This document shows, piece after piece, positions 37,009 to 46,549 of a stretch of 64,000 nt of DNA. The DNA comes from Phycisphaerae bacterium (GTDB lineage Bacteria > Planctomycetota > Phycisphaerae > Sedimentisphaerales > Anaerohalosphaeraceae): NCBI GenBank assembly GCA_014859965.1, contig JACZKQ010000089.1, positions 179,627 through 243,626 of the forward strand, in the 5' to 3' direction. Every line of letters begins with the position of its first letter. Position 1 is the first letter of the stretch. Under the pieces are notes generated by a model, which did not search any database, was not told the origin of the DNA, and was given only the letters and a program-made list of their open reading frames with translations. A program made the position numbers and the translations under genes.

Positions 37009-38543
37009 TCGGCAGCGCTGGGGCCATCCTTTCTGTTCGGCGCATCTGTAAGACCTTCGGGCCGGTGCGCGTGCTCCACGATGTCGACTTCGATCTGAAC
37101 GCCGGAGCGGTGCATGCCCTTGTCGGCGAAAACGGCGCCGGCAAGACCACCCTGGCCCGCATCATCGCCGGCACGCACCGGGATGACGGCGGTGGTATGA
37201 CCCTGAACGGCCAATCCTACCGCCCCGCGGGACGCACCGACGCGCAGCGCCGCGGCGTTCGCATGGTGATGCAGGAACTCAACCTTTTTCCCACGCTGAC
37301 GGTAGCTGAAAACATCTTTCTCGAAGACCTGCCGCGGCGGTTTGGGGTTATCAATTACCGTCTCCTTCATCGCCGGGCCGAGGAACTCATGGCGGCTATT
37401 GGTCTGAGGGATTTGGCGGTAGACGAACCCGTCGGCAATCTCACTGTCGGCAGCCGGCAGATGGTCGAAATCGCCGCGGGTCTTTCGCAGGACTGCCGCC
37501 TCCTGATCCTCGACGAACCCACCGCCAGCCTTACGGACCGCGAAACGTGCCTGCTGTTCGATCAGATTCGTCGGCTCCGGGCCCGCGGCGTGGCCATGCT
37601 TTACATCTCGCACCGCATGCAGGAGATCAAGCAGATCGCCGACACGGTCACCGTGCTTCGCGACGGCCGCATAATCTCCACTCACGCCATCGACACACTG
37701 ACCGTCGAGGAGATCGTCAACCGCATGGTGGGCCGCGAGATTTCGCACGCGCCGGCTGCCCGGACGGCGGCAAAAGGCCGCGTCGCCCTGCGCGTGGAAA
37801 ATCTCTGCGCGGGGCCCAGGGTGCAGAACATTTCGTTTGATCTTCATAAAGGGGAGGTCCTCGGTTTGGCGGGCCTTATAGGCGCGGGGCGCACCGAGAC
37901 CGTTCGAGCCATCTTCGGCGCCGACCGCCTCACCTCCGGCCGTATTTATCTGGGCGAAACAGCCAAACACGTGCGCATTCGCTCGCCGCGCGATGCCATC
38001 GCCCACGGCATCGCCCTGATCCCCGAAGACCGCAAGGAGCAGGGGCTGTTTTTGCCTTTGGGCGTGGACCGCAACATCGCCGTGCCGAACCTGTCGCGGC
38101 TGTCGTGCGCGGGGATCATTTCGCCCGCCGCCGAAAGAACCCTCGCCCGCCGGCACATCGACACGGGCGCGATCAAATGCGCCGCCCCGGACCAGCCCGC
38201 CGAGACGCTCAGCGGCGGCAACCAGCAGAAAGTCGTGATCGCCAAATGGCTCGCTCGCGACTGCGACGTCCTTATCTTTGACGAACCCACCCGCGGCATC
38301 GACGTCGGCGCCAAATTCGAAATCTACGCCATGATGGCCGATCTCGCCGCACGCGGCAAGGCCCTCATCGTCGTCTCCTCGGACCTCCGTGAACTCATGG
38401 CGATCTGCGACCGAATCGCCGTTCTCTCGGACGGATGCCTCGCGGCAACTTTTTCCAGGAACGCATTCAGCGAGCAGACAATCAACGCCGCCGCCTTCAG
38501 CCGGCATACCGCAACGTTCAGAACACAAGGAGCCGCCGGATGA
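37005..38543 (+). CDS. rbsA: Sugar ABC transporter ATP-binding protein (RbsA-like)
   Basis: A 512-residue double ATPase, the usual size for RbsA/MglA proteins. The first domain has Walker A G-E-N-G-A-G-K-T-T (about residues 45-53), signature L-T-V-G-S-R-Q-M-V-E-I-A and Walker B L-L-I-L-D-E-P-T-A. The second has a degenerate Walker A (G-L-I-G-A-G-R-T-E), signature L-S-G-G-N-Q-Q-K-V and Walker B V-L-I-F-D-E-P-T-R-G-I-D. This asymmetry is normal for the family. Four-base overlaps join it to both neighbours. Confidence 0.95.
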   Translation: MIGSAGAILSVRRICKTFGPVRVLHDVDFDLNAGAVHALVGENGAGKTTLARIIAGTHRDDGGGMTLNGQSYRPAGRTDAQRRGVRMVMQELNLFPTLTVAENIFLEDLPRRFGVINYRLLHRRAEELMAAIGLRDLAVDEPVGNLTVGSRQMVEIAAGLSQDCRLLILDEPTASLTDRETCLLFDQIRRLRARGVAMLYISHRMQEIKQIADTVTVLRDGRIISTHAIDTLTVEEIVNRMVGREISHAPAARTAAKGRVALRVENLCAGPRVQNISFDLHKGEVLGLAGLIGAGRTETVRAIFGADRLTSGRIYLGETAKHVRIRSPRDAIAHGIALIPEDRKEQGLFLPLGVDRNIAVPNLSRLSCAGIISPAAERTLARRHIDTGAIKCAAPDQPAETLSGGNQQKVVIAKWLARDCDVLIFDEPTRGIDVGAKFEIYAMMADLAARGKALIVVSSDLRELMAICDRIAVLSDGCLAATFSRNAFSEQTINAAAFSRHTATFRTQGAAG

Positions 38544-39511
38544 ACAACTCACACCGCCGAATCCCCGCATGGCTGACGGATTATCTCGGCATGGCCGGTG
38601 CGCTGGGTCTGCTGCTGCTGATCTTCGGTCTGTCCACCGAAAACTTCTTCTCCGCAGCCACCTTCGGCACCATCGCCAACCAGATACCCGACACCACCAT
38701 CATGGCCGTCGGCATGACCTGGGTGCTCATCATCGCCGGCATCGACCTGTCGGTCGGCTCCGTCATGGCCCTGTCAGGAGCGGTCCTGGGGGTCGCGCTT
38801 GCCCGATTCGGCATTCCGCTGCCGGTCGCCGTTGTCGCTTGTCTTCTCGTTGGCCTGCTCTGCGGGTTGGCCAGCGGTCTCATTGTCGTCGCATGGTCGC
38901 TGCCGTCGTTTATCGTCACCCTCGGAATGATGGAGATCGCGCGGGGGGCCACCTATCTCGTCACGCAGTCGCGGACGCTCTACGTCTCGGACCGCCTCGA
39001 AATGATCACCGACACGACCCTGCTCGGATTGTCGGCGCCTTTTCTGCTGGCTGTTCTCATCGTCCTCGTCGCACAGTTCGTGCTTTCGATGACGGTATTC
39101 GGCCGGCACATGGTCGCTGTGGGAACCAACGAAACCGCCGCCCGTCTCAGCGGCATCGCCGTGCGCCGAGTCAGACTGGCGGTCTTTGCCGTCTCCGGCC
39201 TTCTGTGCGGGGTCGCCGCCCTTATTAATACCGCCCGCTACCAGGCCAATCCAAACAACGGCATAGGGATGGAACTTCAGGTTATCGCCGCCGTCGTCAT
39301 CGGCGGCACGAGCCTTATGGGCGGCCGCGGCTCTGTGGTGAGCACCTTCTTCGGCGTGCTCATTATCAAAGTGCTCGGTACGGGCCTGGCCCAGACGGGC
39401 GCTCAGGAACCCACCAAACGCCTCGTCACCGGCTGCGTCATCATCGCCGCCGTCGTCCTGGATTACTATCGCCGCCGATTGCGGAAGACCGGCACGGAGG
39501 CAGCGCAATGA
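38540..39511 (+). CDS. rbsC: Sugar ABC transporter permease (RbsC-like)
   Basis: A 323-residue permease with about eight to ten membrane helices. It has the family motif I-A-G-I-D-L-S-V-G-S near residue 75 and G-R-H-M-V-A-V-G-T-N-E-T-A-A-R-L-S-G-I in the cytoplasmic loop that meets the ATPase. G-G-T-S-L-M-G-G-R-G-S lies near the C-terminus. The start at 38540 overlaps the ATPase stop (ATGA); the frame is open upstream but that is shadow. It overlaps ribokinase by four bases. Confidence 0.95.
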   Translation: MNNSHRRIPAWLTDYLGMAGALGLLLLIFGLSTENFFSAATFGTIANQIPDTTIMAVGMTWVLIIAGIDLSVGSVMALSGAVLGVALARFGIPLPVAVVACLLVGLLCGLASGLIVVAWSLPSFIVTLGMMEIARGATYLVTQSRTLYVSDRLEMITDTTLLGLSAPFLLAVLIVLVAQFVLSMTVFGRHMVAVGTNETAARLSGIAVRRVRLAVFAVSGLLCGVAALINTARYQANPNNGIGMELQVIAAVVIGGTSLMGGRGSVVSTFFGVLIIKVLGTGLAQTGAQEPTKRLVTGCVIIAAVVLDYYRRRLRKTGTEAAQ

Positions 39512-40434
39512 CAAAACGCATCGTCGTCGTCGGCAGTTCCAACACCGACATGATTATCAAGGTTGAGCAGATCCCCAGACCCGGGGAAACCGTCATCGGC
39601 GGGCGCTTCTCCACCGCCGCCGGCGGCAAGGGGGCCAATCAAGCCGTAGCCGCCGCCCGTGCCGGAGGCGATGTCGCCTTCATCGCCCGCGTCGGCGACG
39701 ACATGTTCGGCAGGCAGGCCATCGACGGCTTCCGCGCCGACCGCCTCGACGTCAGCCACGTGACCGTAGATCCGGACGCCCCGTCGGGCGTCGCCTCGAT
39801 CTTCGTCGACGCAAAAGGCCAGAACTCCATCGCCGTCGCAAGCGGCGCAAACGCGAACCTCTCGCCCGACGACGTCCGCCGCGCCGCCGACGTGATCGCC
39901 TCGGCGGATATCCTCGTCATGCAGTTGGAAACCCCGATTGAAACCGTCCGCGCGGCCGCACAACTCGCCCGCGATAACAACGTCACCGTTATCCTAAACC
40001 CCGCGCCCGCTCAGCCGCTTGACGACGAATTGCTCCGATGCGTCTCTATTCTGACGCCGAACGAATCGGAAGCCGAACTCCTGACAGGAATTCCCGTCGA
40101 CTCGCCACCGGCCGCACAGAAGGCCGCCGAGGCCCTCAGAGCCCGAGGCGTTGAAACGGTGATCGTCACGATGGGCGAAAAAGGGGCCCTGCTCACAACA
40201 AAGGATTACAGCGACTTTGTCCCGGCTTTCAAGGTTGATGCTATCGACGCCACCGCCGCCGGCGATGTCTTCAACGGCGCCCTCTCCGTAGCCGTCGCCC
40301 AAAGAACCCCCCTGCCGCAAGCGGTCCGTTTCGCCAGCGCCGCCGCCGCCCTCTCAGTAACAAAACTCGGCGCCCAACCGTCCGCCCCAGCGCACCCCGC
40401 CATTGAACGCTTTATGAAAAGTTCATCGCTGTAG
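39508..40434 (+). CDS. rbsK: Ribokinase
   Basis: Phosphorylates ribose to ribose 5-phosphate after uptake. The 308-residue PfkB-family kinase has G-G-K-G-A-N-Q-A-V-A-A-A-R near residue 35 and N-P-A-P-A near 175. The catalytic motif D-A-T-A-A-G-D-V-F-N-G-A is near 252, with catalytic Asp in G-D. Length is typical. It is the last gene of the four-gene operon. No rbsD mutarotase or LacI-type repressor is adjacent. Confidence 0.94.
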   Translation: MTKRIVVVGSSNTDMIIKVEQIPRPGETVIGGRFSTAAGGKGANQAVAAARAGGDVAFIARVGDDMFGRQAIDGFRADRLDVSHVTVDPDAPSGVASIFVDAKGQNSIAVASGANANLSPDDVRRAADVIASADILVMQLETPIETVRAAAQLARDNNVTVILNPAPAQPLDDELLRCVSILTPNESEAELLTGIPVDSPPAAQKAAEALRARGVETVIVTMGEKGALLTTKDYSDFVPAFKVDAIDATAAGDVFNGALSVAVAQRTPLPQAVRFASAAAALSVTKLGAQPSAPAHPAIERFMKSSSL

Positions 40435-40487
40435 GGGGCGTATCATGCCCTCCCCGCCTGCCCACTGTCGTCTCCATAAGCACCGTT

Positions 40488-40946
40488 CTACCACTTTGCC
40501 GGAACCACGCTGCCCCAATGGCCACAGCAAAACAAAAAATATTCCCGTAGCGGTTTGGTTAGATTTATCCGCACCTCTCCGGTCTCCTTATTATAATAGA
40601 ATCCCCCTTGGCCGGTCAGCGAGGCATGCTCACTGTTACTTCCTTTACGGCTTGAAATACGCTCAAAATGAAAGTCTGGCAAAAACAGACGCAACTCGCC
40701 TGCGCTCACACCAGGCTCATAATAATCCACCTTATGTTCTTTGGCGTAACAACTTACATCGCGTATAGAGTCTGGGTATGAACCGGTTTCAGCTTCATAC
40801 CATTTGACGCTTTGTCTGGCCGCATGAAGCGCATAGACAGAAGCAGCAATGCGTTGCTCGTAGACCCAGTTGCTGGCGCCAATCCATACAACCAGCAGCA
40901 CGATAATCAGAATTGGAATTCGCAACCTTTTCAACATGAGATACAC
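40488..40946 (-). CDS. Hypothetical membrane-anchored protein, pilin-like N-terminus
   Basis: A 152-residue protein that I cannot assign firmly. One strong N-terminal helix (about residues 10-25) is followed by a helical segment and E-T-G-S-Y-P-D-S-I-R-D-V. A short E-x-G-x-Y-P-x-S segment like this is common in type II pseudopilins such as GspG. The rest has few landmarks. There is no clear prepilin peptidase site. Base composition is lower in G+C than its neighbours, which may mean weak selection or acquisition. It lies alone between rbsK (convergent) and the NtrC-type regulator. Confidence 0.6.
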   Translation of the reverse strand: MYLMLKRLRIPILIIVLLVVWIGASNWVYEQRIAASVYALHAARQSVKWYEAETGSYPDSIRDVSCYAKEHKVDYYEPGVSAGELRLFLPDFHFERISSRKGSNSEHASLTGQGGFYYNKETGEVRINLTKPLREYFLFCCGHWGSVVPAKW

Positions 40947-40997
40947 TCAGTATTTGAACGACATAGGATTGTCCGCTCCACGTCTTTGACGGGATAT

Positions 40998-42368
40998 CTA
41001 CAGGTTGTATTCTTTAATCTTGCGGTAGAGCGTGCGTTCGCCGATTTCCAGGATCTTGGCTGCCTCGGCCCGGTTGTTGTTGGTGAACTCCAGCGTTCGG
41101 CGGATGTGCTCCCTTTCCACCTCGTTGAGCGATTTGCCGGCCATCGCTTCGACGGGCAGCTCGTCCTCCTGCGTCTCGGCGGCGGCCACGGCCCCCGACA
41201 GCCGCCGGATGTGATGAATGTCGGCCGGGATATCCCGCACGTCCAGCGTGTCGCCTTCGCACATAACGAGCATGGTTCGCACGGCGTTGCGCAGTTGGCG
41301 AATGTTGCCCGGCCAGTTATAACTGACCAGCACCTTCATCGCCTGCTCGGTAATGAGGTGGATATCCGCGCCGGTCTCCTCGCACGCCTCGCGCAGGAAA
41401 TAGCCGAACAGTTCAGGAATATCCTCCGGCCGGCTCCGCAGCGGCGGCAGCGTCACGCTGACCCCCTTGATGCGGAAGAACAGGTCCTGACGAAACTTCT
41501 TGTCCTCCACGAGCTGCACCAGATCGTGGTTGGTCGCGCTGACGACCCGCACGTCCACGACGGTCGATTTGTTCGAACCGACCGGCGTCACGATGCCATC
41601 TTCCAGCACGCGCAGCAGCTTGGCCTGCATGCTCAGGGGCATGTCGCCGATCTCATCCAGAAACAGCGTCCCGCCGTCGGCCATTTCGAACAGGCCCTTA
41701 CGATCCGTTGACGCCCCCGTAAAGGCTCCCTTGGCATGGCCGAACAGTTCGCTCTCCAGCAGGCTTTCGGTCAGGCCTGCGCAGTTGAGCGGCCTGAACG
41801 GCTTGCCGCGGCGCGGCGAATTGGTGTGGATCGCCCGCGCAGTCAGTTCCTTGCCCGTGCCGCTCTCGCCTTGGATCAGCACGCTGATCGTGGTCGGCGC
41901 GACCCGCCGCAGCACACGAAACACAGGCTGCATCGCCGGACTTCGGCTCAGGACACCTTCGAATACGAAGTTCTTGCCCGAGGCCATCGCCGGTTTCCGC
42001 GCCGGAAGCGCCTTGGCGACCATGCCCCGCAGCTGATCCACGTCAATCGGCTTGACGAGATAGTCATAAGCCCCGCTCTTGATCGCCTCCTTGCAGGTAT
42101 CGATCGTGGCATAAGCGGTGATCAGGATGACGCGGACGTTGCGGTCGTGTTCCCTGGCGGCCCTCAGAATGTCTATGCCGTTTATGTCGTCGCGAAGGTT
42201 GAGGTCCGTGATAATCAGGTCGAGCTTCTCCTGCTCGATCACATCCATCGCATCGTCGGCCGTATATACGGCAAAGGCCCGCCCGCATTGCTTTTCGAGG
42301 GCCTCGACCAGTACGTCGGCATGCTCCTTTTCGTCGTCGACAATCAGAATGGTCGCATCGTTGTTCAT
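40998..42368 (-). CDS. Sigma-54-dependent response regulator (NtrC family)
   Basis: A 456-residue three-domain regulator. The receiver domain (about 1-120) has acidic D-D-E at 11-13 and phosphoacceptor in L-I-I-T-D-L-N-L. The AAA+ domain (about 145-375) has Walker A G-E-S-G-T-G-K-E and the sigma-54 contact loop G-A-F-T-G-A. The C-terminal Fis-type helix-turn-helix ends the protein ([16 protein letters not shown]). All sites needed for activation look intact. Its ATG overlaps the partner kinase stop by four bases. No clear -24/-12 promoter was found in this window, so its targets are likely elsewhere. Confidence 0.95.
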   Translation of the reverse strand: MNNDATILIVDDEKEHADVLVEALEKQCGRAFAVYTADDAMDVIEQEKLDLIITDLNLRDDINGIDILRAAREHDRNVRVILITAYATIDTCKEAIKSGAYDYLVKPIDVDQLRGMVAKALPARKPAMASGKNFVFEGVLSRSPAMQPVFRVLRRVAPTTISVLIQGESGTGKELTARAIHTNSPRRGKPFRPLNCAGLTESLLESELFGHAKGAFTGASTDRKGLFEMADGGTLFLDEIGDMPLSMQAKLLRVLEDGIVTPVGSNKSTVVDVRVVSATNHDLVQLVEDKKFRQDLFFRIKGVSVTLPPLRSRPEDIPELFGYFLREACEETGADIHLITEQAMKVLVSYNWPGNIRQLRNAVRTMLVMCEGDTLDVRDIPADIHHIRRLSGAVAAAETQEDELPVEAMAGKSLNEVEREHIRRTLEFTNNNRAEAAKILEIGERTLYRKIKEYNL

Positions 42369-43168
42369 CGTCTCGCAGTCTCGCTCTCACTCATTGGCAA
42401 TTCGATGATAAAAGACGTTCCCCTGCCGGGCTCCGAGTCCACCTCAATCCGGCCGCCGTGGGCTTGAACAATCTTGCGGGCCGTCGGCAGACCCAACCCG
42501 CTGCCCCCGGGCCGCGTTGTATAATAGGCCTCGAAGATCCGATCAAGCTTGTCGGCCTCGATCCCGCCGCCCGTATCGCTGACTTCTATCACGGCGCATT
42601 TGTCCCGCCTGCCGGTGCGCACAATCAATTCGCCGCCGTCTCCCATGGCCTGCTGGGCATTGATGAAAAGATTCAGCAGGACCTGTTTCATCATCCCCGG
42701 GTCGATATCGCAAACCAGCGGCCCATCGGCAAGCCCCGGACGCATCGTCACGCCGCGGGAATACGACTGTGGGCCGTAAAAATCGACCATTTCCCCTACA
42801 AGCGCGTTGACGTCGACAGGTGCACGTCTCAGTTCCGCCTTGCCGATGTACCGCAGAAAATCCTCGAGTATATGTTCGAGCCGCTCAGTCTCTTTTTGCA
42901 CAACATCAATCTTCCGAGCCCACCGGGGCTGCGGCTGCGAACCACCCGCCATGTCTTCACTGATCAGCTTAAGGTTCACTTTTATTGTGGACAGGGGGTT
43001 CTTTATTTCGTGGGCGAGACCACCGGTCAGTTTGCCCAGTTCCTCGATTTGTCTGCTCTGCGTGTCGCTTCGGCTCCGGGCAAGCGCCCGGCTCCGCCGC
43101 AACAGGAAATAGAAACCGGGCCCCGCCGCAGCAGCGCCCAGAATAAAACCGACTACAAAATAAAACAA
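42365..43168 (-). CDS. Sensor histidine kinase (NtrB/ZraS-like)
   Basis: A 267-residue kinase with a short N-terminal membrane helix (about residues 2-22) and almost no extracytoplasmic sensor. The HisKA box has G-G-L-A-H-E-I-K-N-P-L near residue 50. The HATPase domain has N-A-Q-Q-A, D-T-G-G-G-I and G-S-G-L-G-L-P. The start is TTG with GGGAGGGG upstream. With no periplasmic domain it may read membrane or cytosolic signals. It pairs with the downstream NtrC-type regulator. Confidence 0.92.
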   Translation of the reverse strand: MFYFVVGFILGAAAAGPGFYFLLRRSRALARSRSDTQSRQIEELGKLTGGLAHEIKNPLSTIKVNLKLISEDMAGGSQPQPRWARKIDVVQKETERLEHILEDFLRYIGKAELRRAPVDVNALVGEMVDFYGPQSYSRGVTMRPGLADGPLVCDIDPGMMKQVLLNLFINAQQAMGDGGELIVRTGRRDKCAVIEVSDTGGGIEADKLDRIFEAYYTTRPGGSGLGLPTARKIVQAHGGRIEVDSEPGRGTSFIIELPMSESETARR

Positions 43169-43256
43169 AGCGTCCCCTCCCGTTCAGCCCGATGTCACAC
43201 TGTCGCACGTGCTTCGGACATGCGGCCGATCGCACAGGGAAAAACACGCCGAAGCG

Positions 43257-43520
43257 TCAGCGGTCCCGCTTGCCGCGGGGCTTCGCCTCCTGCCGCACCG
43301 CCGGCTCCTTCGCCTTCACCTCGACAATCTGAACACTCTTGCCCTGCAGTCCTTTGCCCGTATCGAACTGCTCGTATTCGACCACCTGCCCGTTTCGCAG
43401 GCATCGAAATCCGTCGCCGTCGATGCTCGTATAATGCACGAACACGTCCTTGCCCTCATCATTAACGACGAATCCGAAACCTTTTTTGGGATCGAACCAC
43501 TTCACTGTACCCTTAGCCAT
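43257..43520 (-). CDS. Cold-shock domain protein
   Basis: An 87-residue single-stranded nucleic-acid-binding protein. The CSD has G-T-V-K-W-F-D-P-K-K-G-F-G-F-V (RNP1) and D-V-F-V-H-Y (RNP2). A basic tail of about 20 residues (ending G-K-R-D-R) extends beyond the usual ~67-residue CspA domain. GGGAGG supports the start at 43520. It may act as an RNA chaperone; the neighbouring genes encode PNPase and S15. Confidence 0.95.
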   Translation of the reverse strand: MAKGTVKWFDPKKGFGFVVNDEGKDVFVHYTSIDGDGFRCLRNGQVVEYEQFDTGKGLQGKSVQIVEVKAKEPAVRQEAKPRGKRDR

Positions 43521-43656
43521 ATACGCCTCCCTACTCTGAACCACTGGCACACAGAAACAGCAATTATTAACGGATTCTAACGCGCACGCCGTGCTCCTGC
43601 AATCCTGTCACGACCGGTTCCTTCCGCGAACGCCCGTCCGCCTGCGCCGCCGCTTA

Positions 43657-45774
43657 CTATTTAGCGGCGCCCTGGGCCGCCAGTTCCGCCAACGCCGCCT
43701 TCCGCGAAAGCTTGAAACGACCCTGGTCGTCGATGTTCAGAAGCTTGACCGCGACAATGTCCCCCACTTTGCACACGGACTCAGCATTCTTCACGTACCC
43801 GTCGGCCAGTTCACTGATGTGGCACAGACCCTCAACGCCCGGACTGATCTCGACGAATATCCCGAAGTCCTTCACGGAAACAACCTTCGCCGTCTTGTAG
43901 ACCTTGCCGACTGTCGGCGGCGTGGTCATCGACTCGATGATCTCACGTGCCGCCAGGTGCCCGTCGCCGCCCATGCAGCTGATGCAGATGGTGCCGTCCT
44001 CTTCGATTTCGATCTGAGAACCGGTCTGCTCCTGGATGCTCTTAATCATCTTGCCGCCGGGGCCGATGATCTTTCCGATATATTCCGGATCGATCTTGAT
44101 GCTCACGATCTTCGGTGCGTAGATACTCAGGTTTTCACGCGGCTTGTCAATGGTCCGCGACATGGTTTCCAGGATTTGGAGACGGGCCTCTTTCGCCCGC
44201 TGAAGCGCCTCGACCATGATATCGTGCGGCAGCCCTTCGGCCTTGATATCCAGTTGGATCGCCGTAATGCCGTTGACAGTGCCCGCCACCTTGAAATCCA
44301 TATCGCCGAAGTGGTCCTCATCCCCGACAATATCCGTCAAAAGCACGTGCCGGTCCTTTTCGCCCACCAGACCGATCGATATGCCCGCAACCGGCGAGAC
44401 CATCGGCACCCCGGCATCCATCATCGCCAGCGTACCCCCGCAGACCGACGCCATCGAACTGGAGCCGTTGGATTCCGTAATATCCGAAACAATCTTTATC
44501 GTATAAGGGAATGATTCCCCATCGGGCTTGGCCTTTTCCAGTGCCTTTTCAGCCAGCGCTCCGTGCCCGATTTCACGACGGCCGGGGCCGCGGACGGGAC
44601 GCACTTCACCCACCGAAGAAGGCGGGAAATTGTAGTGCAGCATGAAATCCTGGCCATACTCTTCCATCAGGCCGTCAATCGTCTGTTCGTCGCGTCCCGT
44701 TCCCAAGGTTACCGATACCAGCGCCTGCGTTTGACCGCGTGTAAACAGCGCCGATCCATGGGCACGAGGCAGAATACCCACCTCGCACTCGATCTGACGC
44801 ACTTCCGTGTATGACCGGCCGTCAGGCCGTTTACCGTTGAGAATCATCTCGCGAACTACTTCACGCTGGATCGGCTCGGTTATCCGGCGAAGAATCCCGG
44901 GCAGGCACCGCGGCTCGCCGCCGTCCGCCTGGCAAAACTCCTGCTTCGCCCCGTCCAGAATCGCCTTCACGGCATTGTTCCGTTCGCTCTTATCCGCAAT
45001 GGCCATTGCATCGCGCAGCGGCTCTTTGATCCTGTCCGAAACCGCCGCCGCCAGCGATGCATCGACTTCATAAACTTCCATCTCTTTTTCCACGCCGCAC
45101 TTGGCCTGCAGCTCCGAAATCAGATCGCAGATCTCACCTACGGTTTTGTGGGCATGCGCGACTGCTTCGGCGACCTTTTCTTCGCTTGTCTGCATCGCAT
45201 CCACTTCGATCATATTGATCGCTTCCTTGCGGCCGCCCAATACCAGATTGAACGTGCTCTTGTCCCGCTCAGCGTACGTGGGAAACAGCACAAACTGGTC
45301 GTCAACGACGCTCAGCCGGCACGCCCCCAGCGGTCCGAGGAATGGTATTTTGCTGATCGACAGAGCCGCACTGGCTCCGATCATTGAAAGCACGTCCGGG
45401 TCGTTATCCCGATCCGCACTGATCACTGAAACGAGTATCTGAACTTCATTGTAATACCCGTCCGGAAACAGCGGCCGAATCGGCCGGTCGATTGTCCGCG
45501 CTGTCAGCGTCTCTTTCGTGCTTGGACGCCCCTCCCGTTTCATGAAGCCCCCCGGGAACTTGCCCGCGGCACTCAGCTTTTCGCGGTAATCCACGCTCAA
45601 GGGGAAGAAATCGATGTCCTCGCTGCGAGGCGCCGCTGCCACCACCGTCACCATGACCATCGTATCGTCGCACCGAATAACGACGGCGCCGTCGGCCTGC
45701 CGGGCAATCTTGCCGGTTTCTATTGATATGGTTTTCCCCCCGATTTGCTTTTCTACCTTATGTGTTGTAAACAT
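43657..45774 (-). CDS. pnp: Polyribonucleotide nucleotidyltransferase
   Basis: A 705-residue phosphorolytic 3'-5' exoribonuclease. Two RNase PH domains are joined by a helical linker. The second has the catalytic region (G-Q-T-Q-A-L-V-S-V-T-L-G-T) and D-x-x-E-D-H-F-G-D-M-D-F-K-V-A. A KH domain (I-I-G-P-G-G-K-M-I) and S1 domain (V-V-S-V-K-D-F-G-I-F-V-E) finish it. The ATG at 45774 has only a distant GAGG; a TTG five codons earlier abuts the same GAGG. It follows rpsO on the same strand, the conserved rpsO-pnp order. Confidence 0.96.
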   Translation of the reverse strand: MFTTHKVEKQIGGKTISIETGKIARQADGAVVIRCDDTMVMVTVVAAAPRSEDIDFFPLSVDYREKLSAAGKFPGGFMKREGRPSTKETLTARTIDRPIRPLFPDGYYNEVQILVSVISADRDNDPDVLSMIGASAALSISKIPFLGPLGACRLSVVDDQFVLFPTYAERDKSTFNLVLGGRKEAINMIEVDAMQTSEEKVAEAVAHAHKTVGEICDLISELQAKCGVEKEMEVYEVDASLAAAVSDRIKEPLRDAMAIADKSERNNAVKAILDGAKQEFCQADGGEPRCLPGILRRITEPIQREVVREMILNGKRPDGRSYTEVRQIECEVGILPRAHGSALFTRGQTQALVSVTLGTGRDEQTIDGLMEEYGQDFMLHYNFPPSSVGEVRPVRGPGRREIGHGALAEKALEKAKPDGESFPYTIKIVSDITESNGSSSMASVCGGTLAMMDAGVPMVSPVAGISIGLVGEKDRHVLLTDIVGDEDHFGDMDFKVAGTVNGITAIQLDIKAEGLPHDIMVEALQRAKEARLQILETMSRTIDKPRENLSIYAPKIVSIKIDPEYIGKIIGPGGKMIKSIQEQTGSQIEIEEDGTICISCMGGDGHLAAREIIESMTTPPTVGKVYKTAKVVSVKDFGIFVEISPGVEGLCHISELADGYVKNAESVCKVGDIVAVKLLNIDDQGRFKLSRKAALAELAAQGAAK

Positions 45775-45933
45775 ATAATAACGTATCAACCTCTTTTTAC
45801 TTGGAACTCATCTTTTTTATGTTTCTTACGCTTTATCTCGGTAAGTGTAACCGCGGGCGCAACACCATCGCCGCTTTGCTTTGCTGTCGGCTGGTTTTCT
45901 CCCGGCTGCCGCTTCACTTTGTGCATCCCTGAC

Positions 45934-46200
45934 TTATTTACGCAGGCCAAGCCTCGAAATGATGGCGCGGTAACGGCTTATGTCGTTGTTTCTGACATAC
46001 TTAAGCAATGCGGACCGTGTCCCGACCATTTTCAAGAGCCCCCGGCGGGACGAATGGTCTTTGGGGTGTTCTTTGAGGTGTTCGGTAAGCTCGTTTATGC
46101 GTTTGCTGAGGATAGCGACCTGGACTTCGGGTGACCCTGTATCGTTGTCCGCTCGCTTGTAATCCCCTATGATCTTGGTCTTGGCTTCCTTCGTCAACAT
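45934..46200 (-). CDS. rpsO: 30S ribosomal protein S15
   Basis: An 88-residue S15 with all the usual 16S rRNA contacts: [12 protein letters not shown] near residue 20, [18 protein letters not shown] near 38, and [13 protein letters not shown] at the end. An AAAGG site precedes the start. A near-consensus promoter lies about 90 bases upstream, and pnp follows after 159 bases. Confidence 0.97.
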   Translation of the reverse strand: MLTKEAKTKIIGDYKRADNDTGSPEVQVAILSKRINELTEHLKEHPKDHSSRRGLLKMVGTRSALLKYVRNNDISRYRAIISRLGLRK

Positions 46201-46289
46201 ACTGATAATACTACCTTTCCACTCATACCTTCGGCAATTTCAATGCCCCGACAACACTCTTTCGCATCCACTCTGTAAACAATTGCGGT

Positions 46290-46317
46290 ATTATACGGCC
46301 GCCGCCGCTGTTTGCAA
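46290..46317 (-). promoter_or_regulatory. Predicted sigma-70 promoter of rpsO-pnp
   Basis: On the minus strand TTGCAA (46312-46317), a 16-base spacer and a perfect TATAAT (46290-46295). It lies in the divergent gap before the HD-domain gene, 90 bases from the rpsO start. Confidence 0.75.
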
Positions 46318-46479
46318 TGTTTTTATCACTCGCATTTTTAGCTTTTTACGCGATTTCACAACGTCTTGTTCCCAAAAGCCGCCGCCGCTTCCCAATTTGC
46401 CGCCTAATCGGGCAATTCAGCACTAAGAATGCAGCGATACCTACCGGACCCAATGGCCAAAAAAAAAGCTTTTATGCCT

Positions 46480-46506
46480 TTGCATTCCTGTCCGTGGGCG
46501 TATAAT
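46480..46506 (+). promoter_or_regulatory. Predicted sigma-70 promoter of the HD-domain gene
   Basis: TTGCAT, a 15-base spacer and perfect TATAAT at 46501-46506. The start codon is 44 bases beyond. The spacer is slightly short. Confidence 0.6.
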
Positions 46507-46539
46507 GCCCCACTGGATGGACATCACACAGGGCATTAT
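46502..46539 (+). promoter_or_regulatory. Inverted repeat over the -10 box and leader of the HD-domain gene
   Basis: ATAATGCCC (46502-46510) and GGGCATTAT (46531-46539) are perfect 9-bp inverted repeats 20 bases apart. They begin inside the -10 box and end one base before the GGAG ribosome binding site. This could be an operator. As RNA only part of the left arm would be transcribed, so a DNA role is likelier. Confidence 0.45.
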
Positions 46540-46549
46540 TGGAGACACA

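Noticed and set aside
36909..38570. 553-codon minus-strand open frame opposite the ribose ATPase
   Set aside because: Shadow of rbsA, which has both ATPase domains and 4-base overlaps with its neighbours.
40435..40487. Short GC hairpin-like sequence after rbsK
   Set aside because: GGGGGC...GCCCTCCCC pairing is weak and has no U tract.
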